Assembly: GCA_944321735.1 (NCBI GenBank)
Contig: CALUMK010000018.1
Location: 1-50,941 of the forward strand
Source of the DNA: an uncultured Bacteroidales bacterium
GTDB taxonomy: Bacteria > Bacteroidota > Bacteroidia > Bacteroidales > P3
Direction of reading: 5' to 3'
Length of the DNA: 50,941 bases
The translations under genes were made by a program, and so were the position numbers. Under the pieces are notes generated by a model that saw only the letters and a program-made list of their open reading frames with translations, did no database searches and had not been told where the DNA came from. Of this stretch, positions 42,245 through 50,787 are shown piece after piece. Within the stretch, counting starts at the first letter, position 1; each line of letters begins with the position of its first letter.

Positions 42245-43168
42245 TCAGGCTTCCTCCCTCAAATTAGTCAACTGATGGAACACCGACTCCAAGCTCCGTT
42301 CCTCCTGCTGCAAGGTCAGCACCTCCAAGCCTTTCTCCACGGCAAGACGGAAAAGGAGCGGACGCAAGTCCACCTCGGCCCGGCTGGAAAGCTCGTAACG
42401 GCAACCCGGCAAAGCCCGTACAGCCTCTACCCCTTCCAATGCAGCAAGTTCCGATTGCGCGACTTCGGCATTAAACTCCACCTTTACCAGCACTTGGCCA
42501 TGCAGGAAAAACCGCAAATCCTTGGTAGGGGAATCCGCCACCAACCGCCCGTGATCCAACAGAAGCACCCGGTCGCAGACCGCCTCCGCCTCTTGCATGA
42601 TATGCGTGGACAGGATGACCGTCTTCCGCCGCCCTATATCCCGGATCAAAGCCCGGACCTCTTCCAGCTGGTTCGGATCAAGACCCGACGTAGGCTCATC
42701 CAGAATCAGCACTTCCGGATCATGAATCAAAGCCTGCGCCAAACCCAGACGCTGCCGGTAGCCCTTCGACAAAGCCTTTATCTTCTTATGGGCTTCCGGG
42801 ACAAGGCCGGTCTGCTCCAGCACCTCTTCCCGCCTTCTGCCCACTTCCTTTGCCGGCATGTAAATCCTTCCTACAAAATCGAGGTACTCCCGCACATACA
42901 TATCCAGATACAACGGATTATGCTCCGGCAGATAACCGATTTTGGCGCGAGTCTCCAACGAATGTTCCCGCACATCCAGCCCGCAGACCTTGGCCGTTCC
43001 TGCCGTAGGCGCCATATAGCCACAGACAATCTTCATCAATGTGGACTTGCCGGCGCCATTGGGTCCTAGCAGGCCTGCCACCTGGGCATCCTTCACAGAA
43101 AATGTCACCCCATCGAGCGCTTTCTGGATACCATACACCTTTGTGAGATTGTCCACTTGCAACGACAT
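42245..43168 (-). CDS. gldA: ABC transporter ATP-binding protein, GldA type
   Basis: A 307-residue ABC ATPase from the ATG at 43168 (MSLQVDNLTKVYG). Walker A is GLLGPNGAGKSTL, the signature LSKGYRQRLGLAQAL, Walker B VLILDEPTSGLD, and the switch histidine STHIMQEAE. Length and the C-terminal region resemble GldA, the ATPase of the GldAFG transporter. GldA is associated with gliding in Flavobacteria but is widespread in non-gliding Bacteroidales. No gldF or gldG lies in the window, so the partner is unseen. Confidence 0.8.
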   Translation of the reverse strand: MSLQVDNLTKVYGIQKALDGVTFSVKDAQVAGLLGPNGAGKSTLMKIVCGYMAPTAGTAKVCGLDVREHSLETRAKIGYLPEHNPLYLDMYVREYLDFVGRIYMPAKEVGRRREEVLEQTGLVPEAHKKIKALSKGYRQRLGLAQALIHDPEVLILDEPTSGLDPNQLEEVRALIRDIGRRKTVILSTHIMQEAEAVCDRVLLLDHGRLVADSPTKDLRFFLHGQVLVKVEFNAEVAQSELAALEGVEAVRALPGCRYELSSRAEVDLRPLLFRLAVEKGLEVLTLQQEERSLESVFHQLTNLREEA

Positions 43169-43170
43169 AA

Positions 43171-43644
43171 TCAATATTCTATTTTTCCATCATACGCCTT
43201 CCAATCCGCAAAAGGCGCTTTCCCCTCGTCCGGAACCAACACTTTGACCGGAATCCGCCTTTCCTCGTAAGGTTTCACCATCTCGTCGTACAAGAATTGG
43301 TCATCGAAACCGGCATCAGCCGCATCAAAACGGGAGGCCGACATATAAATCTTGCTGATACCTGCCCAATAGATAGCCGACAGGCACATAGGGCATGGCT
43401 CGCACGAAGAATAGATCTCGCAGCCCGCCAAATTGAACGTCCCCAACTTGCGGCAAGCCTCACGAATCGCGTTCACCTCCGCATGAGCCGTAGGGTCGTT
43501 GCTCAAAGTCACCGTATTGCCGGTCCGCGCAATTTCCTTGCCGTCCTTGACAATGATAGCCGCAAACGGGCCGCCGCCCTTCCTTATGTTCTCGCGAGCC
43601 AGCGCAAGGGCTTCCCGCATGAAATCCATTTCCATGATTGTCAT
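43171..43644 (-). CDS. Nucleoside/guanine deaminase (CDA fold)
   Basis: A 157-residue zinc enzyme of the cytidine-deaminase-like fold. The zinc site is formed by HAEVNAIREA and SSCEPCPMCLSAIYWAGI; the C-terminus FADWKAYDGKIEY resembles the domain-swapped tail of B. subtilis guanine deaminase, which favours guanine over tRNA adenosine as substrate. It starts at an ATGA overlap with the S41 protease stop and is followed 2 nt later by the gldA-like gene. Confidence 0.83.
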   Translation of the reverse strand: MTIMEMDFMREALALARENIRKGGGPFAAIIVKDGKEIARTGNTVTLSNDPTAHAEVNAIREACRKLGTFNLAGCEIYSSCEPCPMCLSAIYWAGISKIYMSASRFDAADAGFDDQFLYDEMVKPYEERRIPVKVLVPDEGKAPFADWKAYDGKIEY

Positions 43645-45335
43645 TCCTCCACCGCATCATTCATTTCCGCCGACTTCGGCCTAAGCAATGAGCGGTACCT
43701 GTCCTGGTCTAACAGAATCCCTATCGCCGTCTCCACGGTCTCATCCCCAGCCAACTCAGCCTGGGCACGCCCCGCCTGATAATAGTAGCGCGAAGCTATC
43801 TCTTCCCTCAAATAAGCCGAAATTTCTTCCTGGTGCCGTCTCAAATCCCCTTGCTTGGTATCGGCAAGCGTCTTCACCAAAGCCTCGTATTGCGCCCGAA
43901 CCGCCGGCATGCAGCTGTCGGCCACCACCGCTTTTTCAAATTCGTCCAGCACCCGTTCCGAAGGCAATTTATATCCGTAATCCTTATCCTTCATGAACTC
44001 CAAGAAATCCGCATACAATGCCTCGTCCACCACGAAATCCGCCACATCGCCCAATTTCTCGTGCTTCTTGGCATACCGGTTGGCATAATCGAAAATCCAG
44101 AATTTCGTCACCAAGCTGAAAGCCACATCGCTCACCATCGGCACTTCCACCGCCACGTCCGGCTCGATGCCATCCCCGTCATAGACTACACGTCCACCGG
44201 CCGTTCTGAAAGCCGTCCGCAATGAATCCGGCACAGGCAAAGGCCTTCCCGAAGCATCCTTGTGGCTGTAGTCCAAGGCCTGAACGCAACGCCCGCTCGG
44301 AATATAGTACTTTGCTATCGTCACCTTCATTTGAGCATTGTACGGCAAAGGAAGGATGTTCTGAACCAAGCCCTTTCCAAATGTCCGTTCGCCTACCAAG
44401 ACCGCCCGGTCGTAATCCTGCATCGAACCCGAGAGAATCTCCGAGGCCGAAGCCGTCCCACGGCTAGTCAGGAACACGATAGGAATCTCGGTATCCACTG
44501 GAGTTTCCCGAGTATAATACGTATGGTTCTTGGACGCCATCCGCCCCTTGGTGCTCACTACCGGAACTCCCTTCCGGTAAAAAAGATTCACGATATCCAC
44601 CGCCTCGCTCAGCAAGCCACCCCCATTATAACGCAAATCAAACACCAGATACTTCATCCCTTGGCTTTTGAGATCCAGAAACGCCTGCTTGACCTCCTCC
44701 GAAGCCCCTTCGGTGAAACCATCCTGCCGGATATATCCCACGCTATCGCGCAACATACCATAATAAGTAACGTTCTTTATCTGGATTTCCTGACGGGTCA
44801 ACGTCACCTCAAAGGGCTTGGGCTCATCCGGACGCTCTATCAGCAGAGTCAACGAAGTCCCCGCCTGCCCTTTCAGCATCGCACTCACATCGGCAGTGTT
44901 CTTGCCTCTGGTCGATTCCCCGTTCACCTCCAAAATCTTGTCTCCCGGCTTCAAACCCGCTCTGTCGGCAGGGAAACCCTCGTAAGGCTCGGAAATATAA
45001 ACAGAACCATCCCGGTAATGAATCAGCGAACCAATCCCGCCATACTGCCCTTCGGTCATGATACGTACATCTTCTATATCCGCCTCCGGGATATAAACCG
45101 TATAAGGATCCAAGGTGGCCATCATGGCATCCAGAGCCGTTTTGATAAGATCGCCCGGATTGACCCCATCTACATAATTCATTTCCAATCCTTTATAGGC
45201 AGACGCAAAGATTTCAAGGTTTTTCAGCACCTCGAAGTCCTTGTTTTCCACCACATCGGACTGCTGCCCTCGTGAAAAACCTCCCAAAGCCAGCAGCAAG
45301 GCCGTACACAGCCCTAATTTTTTTAAAATCTTCAT
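43641..45335 (-). CDS. S41-family C-terminal processing peptidase
   Basis: A 564-residue exported serine protease. It has a signal peptide (MKILKKLGLCTALLLALGGF), a PDZ domain (GGIGSLIHYRDGSVYISEPY to AGLKPGDKILEVNGE), and an S41 catalytic domain with the nucleophile Ser in SRGTASASEIL and the general-base Lys in ERTFGKGLVQ. It is a periplasmic CtpA-like tail protease. The ATG at 45335 is chosen over an upstream codon at 45356. First gene of a run with the deaminase, gldA-like and DUF4271 genes. Confidence 0.92.
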   Translation of the reverse strand: MKILKKLGLCTALLLALGGFSRGQQSDVVENKDFEVLKNLEIFASAYKGLEMNYVDGVNPGDLIKTALDAMMATLDPYTVYIPEADIEDVRIMTEGQYGGIGSLIHYRDGSVYISEPYEGFPADRAGLKPGDKILEVNGESTRGKNTADVSAMLKGQAGTSLTLLIERPDEPKPFEVTLTRQEIQIKNVTYYGMLRDSVGYIRQDGFTEGASEEVKQAFLDLKSQGMKYLVFDLRYNGGGLLSEAVDIVNLFYRKGVPVVSTKGRMASKNHTYYTRETPVDTEIPIVFLTSRGTASASEILSGSMQDYDRAVLVGERTFGKGLVQNILPLPYNAQMKVTIAKYYIPSGRCVQALDYSHKDASGRPLPVPDSLRTAFRTAGGRVVYDGDGIEPDVAVEVPMVSDVAFSLVTKFWIFDYANRYAKKHEKLGDVADFVVDEALYADFLEFMKDKDYGYKLPSERVLDEFEKAVVADSCMPAVRAQYEALVKTLADTKQGDLRRHQEEISAYLREEIASRYYYQAGRAQAELAGDETVETAIGILLDQDRYRSLLRPKSAEMNDAVEE

Positions 45336-45526
45336 TCTGCAAACAAATAAAAACATCGTCCCGCCCTATGGCGAGCCAGAACAGCAATGCTCACCAGCTT
45401 CCAGGCCGCAATCCCGCTATTGGCTGAGCGTGGCCGAATACACGACCGGATAAATCTCCTCAGGAAACCGATAGCCTCCATTGGCAAGCCGCCCCCATCG
45501 ACCTCTTGCCCGTTCCGACCTGCCCA

Positions 45527-46114
45527 CTATTCCCATTCGGACAAAACGCGGTATAAGCGCTGCGTCGGCAATCCCATCACATTGTAAAAAGAGCCTTCAA
45601 CCGCTTCGATTCCAACATAACCGATCCACTCCTGAATGCCGTAAGCACCCGCTTTATCATAAGGCTTATAGGTATCAACGTAATATTCGATTTCTTCCAA
45701 CGAAAAAACCCGGAAAGTGACCTTCGACTCCACCGACATCGAAAAATTACGGGTCTTAGTGCGCAGCGAAAGCCCGGTAATCACTTTGTGGGTCTGCCCC
45801 GAAAGCGCGTACAAGGTACGGATAGCCTGGTCGCGGTCAGCCGGCTTATGGAAAGGCTTATTATCGAGCAGCACCATCGTATCGGCCGTAATCAATAGAT
45901 AATTTTCCGGCAATTCCTCATCGGAATACGCCATCGACTTCAGATGCGCCAGATATTCAGGCACCTCGTCGCGAGGCATTGTAACAGGAAATGTCTCGTC
46001 CACCTCCTTGTGCATCACTTCAAATTTGAAACCCAGAGCCGCCAAAAGCTCCTTGCGTCGAGGAGAAGCCGAGCCTAATACGATATTATAAGGGAAATTC
46101 TGAAAAGGAAGCAT
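45527..46114 (-). CDS. maf: Maf-family nucleotide pyrophosphatase
   Basis: A 195-residue cytosolic house-cleaning enzyme with the family motif VLGSASPRRKELLAALG, DETFPVTM, LLITADTMV, SGQTHKVITG and the end GSFYNVMGLPTQRLY. Maf proteins hydrolyse dTTP, UTP and modified nucleotides. The gap to the S41 gene (170 nt) holds no feature I can support. Confidence 0.93.
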   Translation of the reverse strand: MLPFQNFPYNIVLGSASPRRKELLAALGFKFEVMHKEVDETFPVTMPRDEVPEYLAHLKSMAYSDEELPENYLLITADTMVLLDNKPFHKPADRDQAIRTLYALSGQTHKVITGLSLRTKTRNFSMSVESKVTFRVFSLEEIEYYVDTYKPYDKAGAYGIQEWIGYVGIEAVEGSFYNVMGLPTQRLYRVLSEWE

Positions 46115-46430
46115 ATAATGTAGTTTTAAGGTTTTTTGCTTGTTTGATACCCGTTCTGCCGCCTTCTGTCGTCACCCGGGAAGACTTCAAAAGCGGAGTT
46201 TCCGACCGATTTTCAAACATCCCCAGCCCCTTCGGCTGGCAGACAGCCGTCAAAATTAAAAAAATTCATTATACTTGCAAGTTAAAATTTCTTAAAAAGC
46301 CCGTTTGCCGAATCCCGCGAAAGCCTTTGCACAAGGCGCATCCCATACGGTGGGGGGAAGGGAAGCGAGTTTTACAAGAACCGAAAAGCAACAAATTCAA
46401 ATTTTTCATAAACAAACAAAGTACAAAGTT
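46115..46430. other. Gene-free stretch upstream of the POT transporter gene
   Basis: An AT-rich core at 46251-46300 holds TATACTTG (46270-46277), one mismatch from the -7 consensus and without a good -33 box. The transporter frame stays open back to 46305 but the added residues are not conserved. Nothing else is seen. Confidence 0.35.
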
Positions 46431-48365
46431 ATGTTAAAAGGACACCCCAAAGGACTTATCGTCCTTGCGTTGGCCAACATGGGAGAACGCTTCGGCTATT
46501 ACACCATGCTTGCCATCCTGACCCTGTTCATGCAGGCGAAATTCGGCTTGTCGAGCGCCGCAACCAGTATGATTTACGGCATTTTCCTCGCCGGAGTGTA
46601 CTTCCTCCCCCTCTTGGGCGGTATCATCGCCGACAAGGTATTGGGTTACGGAAAGACCATCCTGATCGGTTTCATCGTCATGTTCGGCGGTTATCTGCTG
46701 CTTTCGATGCCTACCGATGCCAATATGTCGGGCAAACTCATCATGTTCGCCGCTTTGGCCTTGATTGCGATAGGGACAGGCTGCTTCAAAGGTAACTTGC
46801 AGGCCTTGGTCGGAAACCTTTACGACGACCCCAAGTACAGCCGTTACCGCGACATCGCTTTCTCCATTTTCTACATGTTCATCAATATCGGAGCATTCTT
46901 CGCCCCGAGCATGGCCAACTCCATCAATAACTACTTCCTCAAACAGGACGGTTATACCTACGATGCCTCCATTCCGGCCAATTACGTACAGCTCAACGAC
47001 TTCACCGCATTGTACGATGACAATGCCAATTTGGACGCCTATACCCGCGACAGCTTGCAGAAAGGCCACGATGCCGCCCTGCTCCGTCTCAAGGCCGCCG
47101 CTCTGGCACAGGAAGGCCAGCTGGATTCCGCCAGCTACGAATTGTTCCTGAGCCGCCATGTGGCCGATGCCGACAAAGCTCCGGTCATTGCCCAAATCCA
47201 GCTCAGCAGCCTGAATCGGCCCAATATCGCCAATATGGAAGACACTACCGGATGGGGGTATGAATACGCCAACTGGGCTTCCATCGACAACACCACCCAA
47301 GTGAAGACCTGGGCCAACAGCTACGTGCAGAACGCCCTCAGCAAGTCCTACAACATGGCCTTCGGCGTGGCTTGCATCAGCTTGATTGTATCCTTCCTGA
47401 TTTTCATCATCTGGCGCAAGACCTGGAAAGGCGTTGACAAGACCCTGAAGGAACAGCTGGCCGAAGCCGCCAAGAGCGGGAAGCAATCCGAAGTGGTTCA
47501 ATTAAGCCCGGCCCAGACCCGCGAACGTCTGATTGCCCTGTTCTTAGTATTCTTTGTGGTTATCTTCTTCTGGATGTCGTTCCATCAAAACGGCCTTACC
47601 CTGACCTTCTTTGCCCGCGACTACACCCAAAGCTCCGTCAGCGGCGGCGGTTACATGTTCTTCAACCTCATTTCGCTGATTTCGATTATCGTGTTCGCTT
47701 ACGGTATCTATTGGGCCACGATGGGTCTGTTCGGCGGCAAGAAGAGCACCGGCAAGGGTCTCGTCACGATGCTTATCGGCTTAGCCGGCATCATCGCTTT
47801 CTACTTCCTGCGTGCCGTCGATGCCGAAAACATCAAGATTACCCCGCAGATCTTCCAGCAGTTCAATCCTTTCTTCATCGTATTGCTGACCCCGCTTTCG
47901 GTAGCCTTGTTTACCAGCCTCAACCGCAAGGGCAAAGAACCTTCGGCCCCGCGTAAAATCGGCTACGGTATGGTGGTTGCCGCTTTGGGCTTCGTGGTCA
48001 TCCTGATTGCCACCATTTCCAACCATCTGCCTTCGCCCAACGAAATCAAGGGTGTTTCGGATGTACTGGTATCGCCCAACTGGCTTATCGGAACCTACTT
48101 CACGCTGACCATTGCCGAGCTGCTGCTCAGCCCGATGGGTCTGTCGTTCGTAGCCAAGGTGGCTCCTCCTCAATACAAAGGCATGATGCAAGGTGGCTGG
48201 CTGGCCGCTACGGCTATCGGCAACCTCTTGGTAGGTGTCATGGGCTCGCTCTGGGAAAAAGTTTCCATCTACATGTTCTGGGGCATCCTGATTATCTGCT
48301 GCATTTTGTCGGCGTTGTTTATATTCTCGGTTATTAAGAAGTTGGAACGCGCCACCAACGATTAG
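46431..48365 (+). CDS. POT/PTR2-family proton-coupled peptide transporter
   Basis: A 644-residue inner-membrane permease of the MFS fold, importing di- and tripeptides with protons. The start motif GMERF-like is ANMGERFGYYTMLAILTLFM; IFYMFINIGAFFAPSM is the FYxxINxG motif. A long soluble insert (about residues 180-300) lies between the halves, as in other Bacteroidetes POTs. The last 12-14 hydrophobic segments are clear (SIIVFAYGIYWATMGLF, LVTMLIGLAGIIAFYFL). The TAG stop lies within the left arm of hairpin element F. Confidence 0.92.
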   Translation: MLKGHPKGLIVLALANMGERFGYYTMLAILTLFMQAKFGLSSAATSMIYGIFLAGVYFLPLLGGIIADKVLGYGKTILIGFIVMFGGYLLLSMPTDANMSGKLIMFAALALIAIGTGCFKGNLQALVGNLYDDPKYSRYRDIAFSIFYMFINIGAFFAPSMANSINNYFLKQDGYTYDASIPANYVQLNDFTALYDDNANLDAYTRDSLQKGHDAALLRLKAAALAQEGQLDSASYELFLSRHVADADKAPVIAQIQLSSLNRPNIANMEDTTGWGYEYANWASIDNTTQVKTWANSYVQNALSKSYNMAFGVACISLIVSFLIFIIWRKTWKGVDKTLKEQLAEAAKSGKQSEVVQLSPAQTRERLIALFLVFFVVIFFWMSFHQNGLTLTFFARDYTQSSVSGGGYMFFNLISLISIIVFAYGIYWATMGLFGGKKSTGKGLVTMLIGLAGIIAFYFLRAVDAENIKITPQIFQQFNPFFIVLLTPLSVALFTSLNRKGKEPSAPRKIGYGMVVAALGFVVILIATISNHLPSPNEIKGVSDVLVSPNWLIGTYFTLTIAELLLSPMGLSFVAKVAPPQYKGMMQGGWLAATAIGNLLVGVMGSLWEKVSIYMFWGILIICCILSALFIFSVIKKLERATND

Positions 48366-48488
48366 AAAGAATTAGGCGGGCAATCTACTTCGTTGCGAAC
48401 CTTGGGCGGCTTGGTCACGTACAAAAGTACGCTCCCGCGCCGCCCGGCGGCTCGACGCCTCGTATCTTACCCGCCTAATTCATTCTAA
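48362..48488 (-). repeat. Long-hairpin intergenic element, copy F
   Basis: The left arm TTAGAAAGAATTAGGCGGGC (48362) pairs with the right arm, reverse complement TTAGAATGAATTAGGCGGGT. The apex is CGTAC-AAAA-GTACG (centred near 48425). Boxes CTACTTCGTTGCGA and CGACGCCTCGTATC match copies D and E in reverse. The left arm holds the stop codon of the POT gene (48363-48365). Confidence 0.78.
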
Positions 48489-48504
48489 TACACTCTGCTC
48501 CATC

Positions 48505-48680
48505 GTTCTCGCCCTCGGCGGCCTTGCAGATTGCCCTTTCTGACACAAATCATAAGTGCAATGCGTACAAAACTCGCGACGCCTTGCATCTTGCCCCTTA
48601 AAATTATTCTAATAATACGTGCGAGGTGCCGCGCCGCCCGGCGGCTCGACGCCTCGTATCTTACCTGCCTAATTCTTTCT
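48505..48680 (-). repeat. Three half-copies of the long-hairpin element in tandem
   Basis: After copy F come three 3' halves: GTTCTCGCCCTC...CTGACAC (about 48505-48546), like the reverse complement of copy A's left half; GCGTACAAAACTCGCGACG...TTCTAATAAT (about 48563-48617); and GCCGCGCCGCCCGGCGGCTC...GCCTAATTCTTTC (about 48627-48680), nearly identical to copy F's right half. None has its left arm. They look like repeated insertion or replication slippage at one site. Confidence 0.6.
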
Positions 48681-48765
48681 TCCGACCGATCTTTTAGTAA
48701 AAACCTACATTTTTCCGACCGATCTTTTAATGAAGACCTACATTTTTCTGACCGATCTTTGAAAA
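48681..48765 (+). repeat. 33-bp tandem repeat, 2.5 units
   Basis: Units begin at 48681, 48714 and 48747, each opening TCCGACCGATCTTTTA (third: TCTGACCGATCTTTGA). Units one and two differ at four positions. In the frame of the following nuclease fragment they read SDRSFSKNLHF and SDRSFNEDLHF. There are no unique spacers, so this is not a CRISPR. Confidence 0.75.
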
Positions 48766-49466
48766 AGTTTGTACCGGCTCGAAAAAGTAGACATCTTCTG
48801 CCGGACGGAGGACGGCCGCCACCTGATTATCGAGATGCAGAACGACAGCCAGACCTATTTCCGCAACCGGAGCCTGTTTTACGCCTGCCGGGGCATTGCC
48901 AAACAGGGACGGCGAGGGCGGGACTGGCGGTATGCCTTAGACGCGGTCTATTGCGTAATTTTTGTAATTTCGCATTAACTGGGAAACTAAGGTCGGATTT
49001 CCTATTGATGGACCGGGAGACGAAGGAGATTTTCACCGACAAGCTCCGGCTCATCTACATCGAATTCCCGTTCTTTACGAAGACGGAGCAGGAGTGCGGG
49101 ACGGAATTGGAGCAATGGATATACATTTTAAAGAATATGGAAACATTGGAAAAGATGCCGTTCAAGAGCGAGAAATACCTCTTTGAGAAATTGGAAGAGA
49201 CGGCCAATGTGGATGCCATGACGGAGGAGGACCGGGAACGGTACGAGACGAGCCTGAAGGCTTATCGAGATTATTACGCCTGCCTGGAGTACCGGGAGGA
49301 AAAAGGCCGGCGGGAAGGACATCAGGAAGGTTTCTTGGAAGGGCGGCAAGAAGGGGAGACCGAAGAACGGATGAAAATAGCGCGAGCCATGAAAAGCAAA
49401 GGTTTCTCCGCCGAGGAAATCGCCAGCATCACCGGACTGTCTATCGAAGAAACGCGGCACCTTTGA
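48763..49466 (+). pseudogene. Rpn-type PD-(D/E)XK nuclease/transposase-like gene, frameshifted
   Basis: The first frame (about 48769-48978) holds the nuclease core VDIFCRTEDGRHLIIEMQND, with Asp and the Glu-x-Gln of the PD-(D/E)XK fold, and FYACRGIAKQGRRGRDWRYA. The second frame continues with LTGKLRSDFLLMDRETKEIF, QWIYILKNMETLEKMPFKSE and a Glu/Arg-rich end typical of this family. The switch is one base at a T5 tract (ATTTTTG, about 48957-48963); a sixth T would restore VIFCNFALTG. The N-terminal 70 or so residues of the family are missing. It is flanked by hairpin elements on both sides. Confidence 0.75.
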
Positions 49467-49487
49467 CCTGAAATGTGCCATCGTCAC

Positions 49488-49547
49488 GGCGACGTATCAT
49501 AATGAGCAACCTGCTGCCTTGCATCTTACTCACTCTGACACACCACC
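49488..49547 (-). repeat. Coreless long-hairpin element, copy H
   Basis: The left arm (49488-49514, GGCGACGTATCATAATGAGC...) and right arm (49521-49547, GCATCTTACTCACTCTGACA...) match at 17 of 27 positions; most differences become G-U pairs if read as RNA from the reverse strand. The right arm resembles the outer arm of copy A. The apex and middle stems are absent. It lies 21 nt after the nuclease fragment and 19 nt after the reverse-strand gene at 49567. Confidence 0.55.
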
Positions 49548-49566
49548 TAAGATTTATTCCAAATCC

Positions 49567-50715
49567 CTATTTTGATGCATCCTGCTTATCGGCTTCTATA
49601 AAATTGAAGCGGTAGCGCCCCTGCTTGGAGCGAGGGTCGCGCTTGCCGTAAATGCTGCCGTTCAAATTGACAGCCAGCCGCACCAACTGCTGTGTGCCTA
49701 AATGCGAACCCTGCAAGTGGAACACGAAAGCCGCCTTGGCTTCCACAAATTCGTTTTTGAAAAACTCCACATACCACTCACTCTGCAAATAAGACTTGGC
49801 CCGCAACATCGGATTGCCCCAATAGGTATTCGACCAGACATCCGTAGGCACCGTGTAACGTTCCTGGCCGTAATAATACAAGGTCCTCGTTCCTACCCGC
49901 CAATACTGCGCATGCAAATCCAACACCAAGCCCATCGGCATCGAAACCGGCGTGACATGATCCCGCTTGCACTCGTAACCCAGCATGAACGAAGCCGAAA
50001 ACCGCATCACCTCCAAACGCCGCGCATAACCCGAGAAATCAAAACCGATGCCGACCTGGCCCTGCCCGTTGTCATGCACGAAACCATCGCCCGAAACCGG
50101 CTTGGTATGCGAATAATGGTAATAATAACCCAATAAAGAGACAAAGAACCACTTGACACGCTGCTCCCCGCTCAGACCCACAAAGAAAGCCTCCCGGACC
50201 GTCTTGGAGCGAGCCCCCGTCCAATCCAGCCATACGTTCACAAACTGCGAACGCCCCGTAAACTGGTAAAAAAGCCCCGTCATATTCGGACGGAAATACT
50301 GGAACGAATCCCGGATATAGAGATTCGTGTAATTATCCAGCAAACCCTCGCGAGGGAACGCCCCGAACAAAAACTTGTGCTTAGGATTCTCATACTGGAA
50401 ATAGCCCGTGAAATACGCCTTGTCAAGATACTTGGGCGAACCGAAAGAAGTGAGCAAATGCGTGCCCACGAACAAACCGAAATCCTTGTACTTGAGACCC
50501 ACCTCCGGCGAGAACCGCATCCCGAACATCGTCTGCGAAGGAGCCCCGTCCACCATCCTAGAATACTCCCCGTTGTCGAAGAAACCCGAAGCACCCGCCT
50601 TCCACTCGAAAGACTGCGCAGCCATCCTGCCCTGAAAGAACATAAGGATAAACAAAACCAGAGCGCCTGTCCGCCATCCAAGCCAAGCCCGGCCATCAGA
50701 TACAAAACATCTCAT
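49567..50715 (-). CDS. Predicted outer-membrane beta-barrel protein
   Basis: A 382-residue protein with a signal peptide (GALVLFILMFFQGRMAAQS) and no lipobox. The mature part is a run of alternating hydrophobic/polar strands rich in Tyr, Phe, Trp and Gly (LKYKDFGLFVGTHLLTS, HKFLFGAFPREGLLDNYTNL, GLFYQFTGRSQFVNVWLDWT, RFNFIEADKQ), as in outer-membrane barrels. The family is not recognised. The start is taken at ATG 50715 (MRCFVSDG); another ATG at 50745 would add ten residues. A -7 box lies at 50795-50788. Confidence 0.7.
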   Translation of the reverse strand: MRCFVSDGRAWLGWRTGALVLFILMFFQGRMAAQSFEWKAGASGFFDNGEYSRMVDGAPSQTMFGMRFSPEVGLKYKDFGLFVGTHLLTSFGSPKYLDKAYFTGYFQYENPKHKFLFGAFPREGLLDNYTNLYIRDSFQYFRPNMTGLFYQFTGRSQFVNVWLDWTGARSKTVREAFFVGLSGEQRVKWFFVSLLGYYYHYSHTKPVSGDGFVHDNGQGQVGIGFDFSGYARRLEVMRFSASFMLGYECKRDHVTPVSMPMGLVLDLHAQYWRVGTRTLYYYGQERYTVPTDVWSNTYWGNPMLRAKSYLQSEWYVEFFKNEFVEAKAAFVFHLQGSHLGTQQLVRLAVNLNGSIYGKRDPRSKQGRYRFNFIEADKQDASK

Positions 50716-50787
50716 CAAATTAAGGCAATCGAATCGTCCATACATGCTTCAAAAGTATCCAAGCCTTGCTTGCGGCTGGAACACAGG

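Noticed and set aside
48681-48765. Possible CRISPR array
   Set aside because: Units are directly adjacent with no unique spacers and only two and a half copies; no cas genes nearby.
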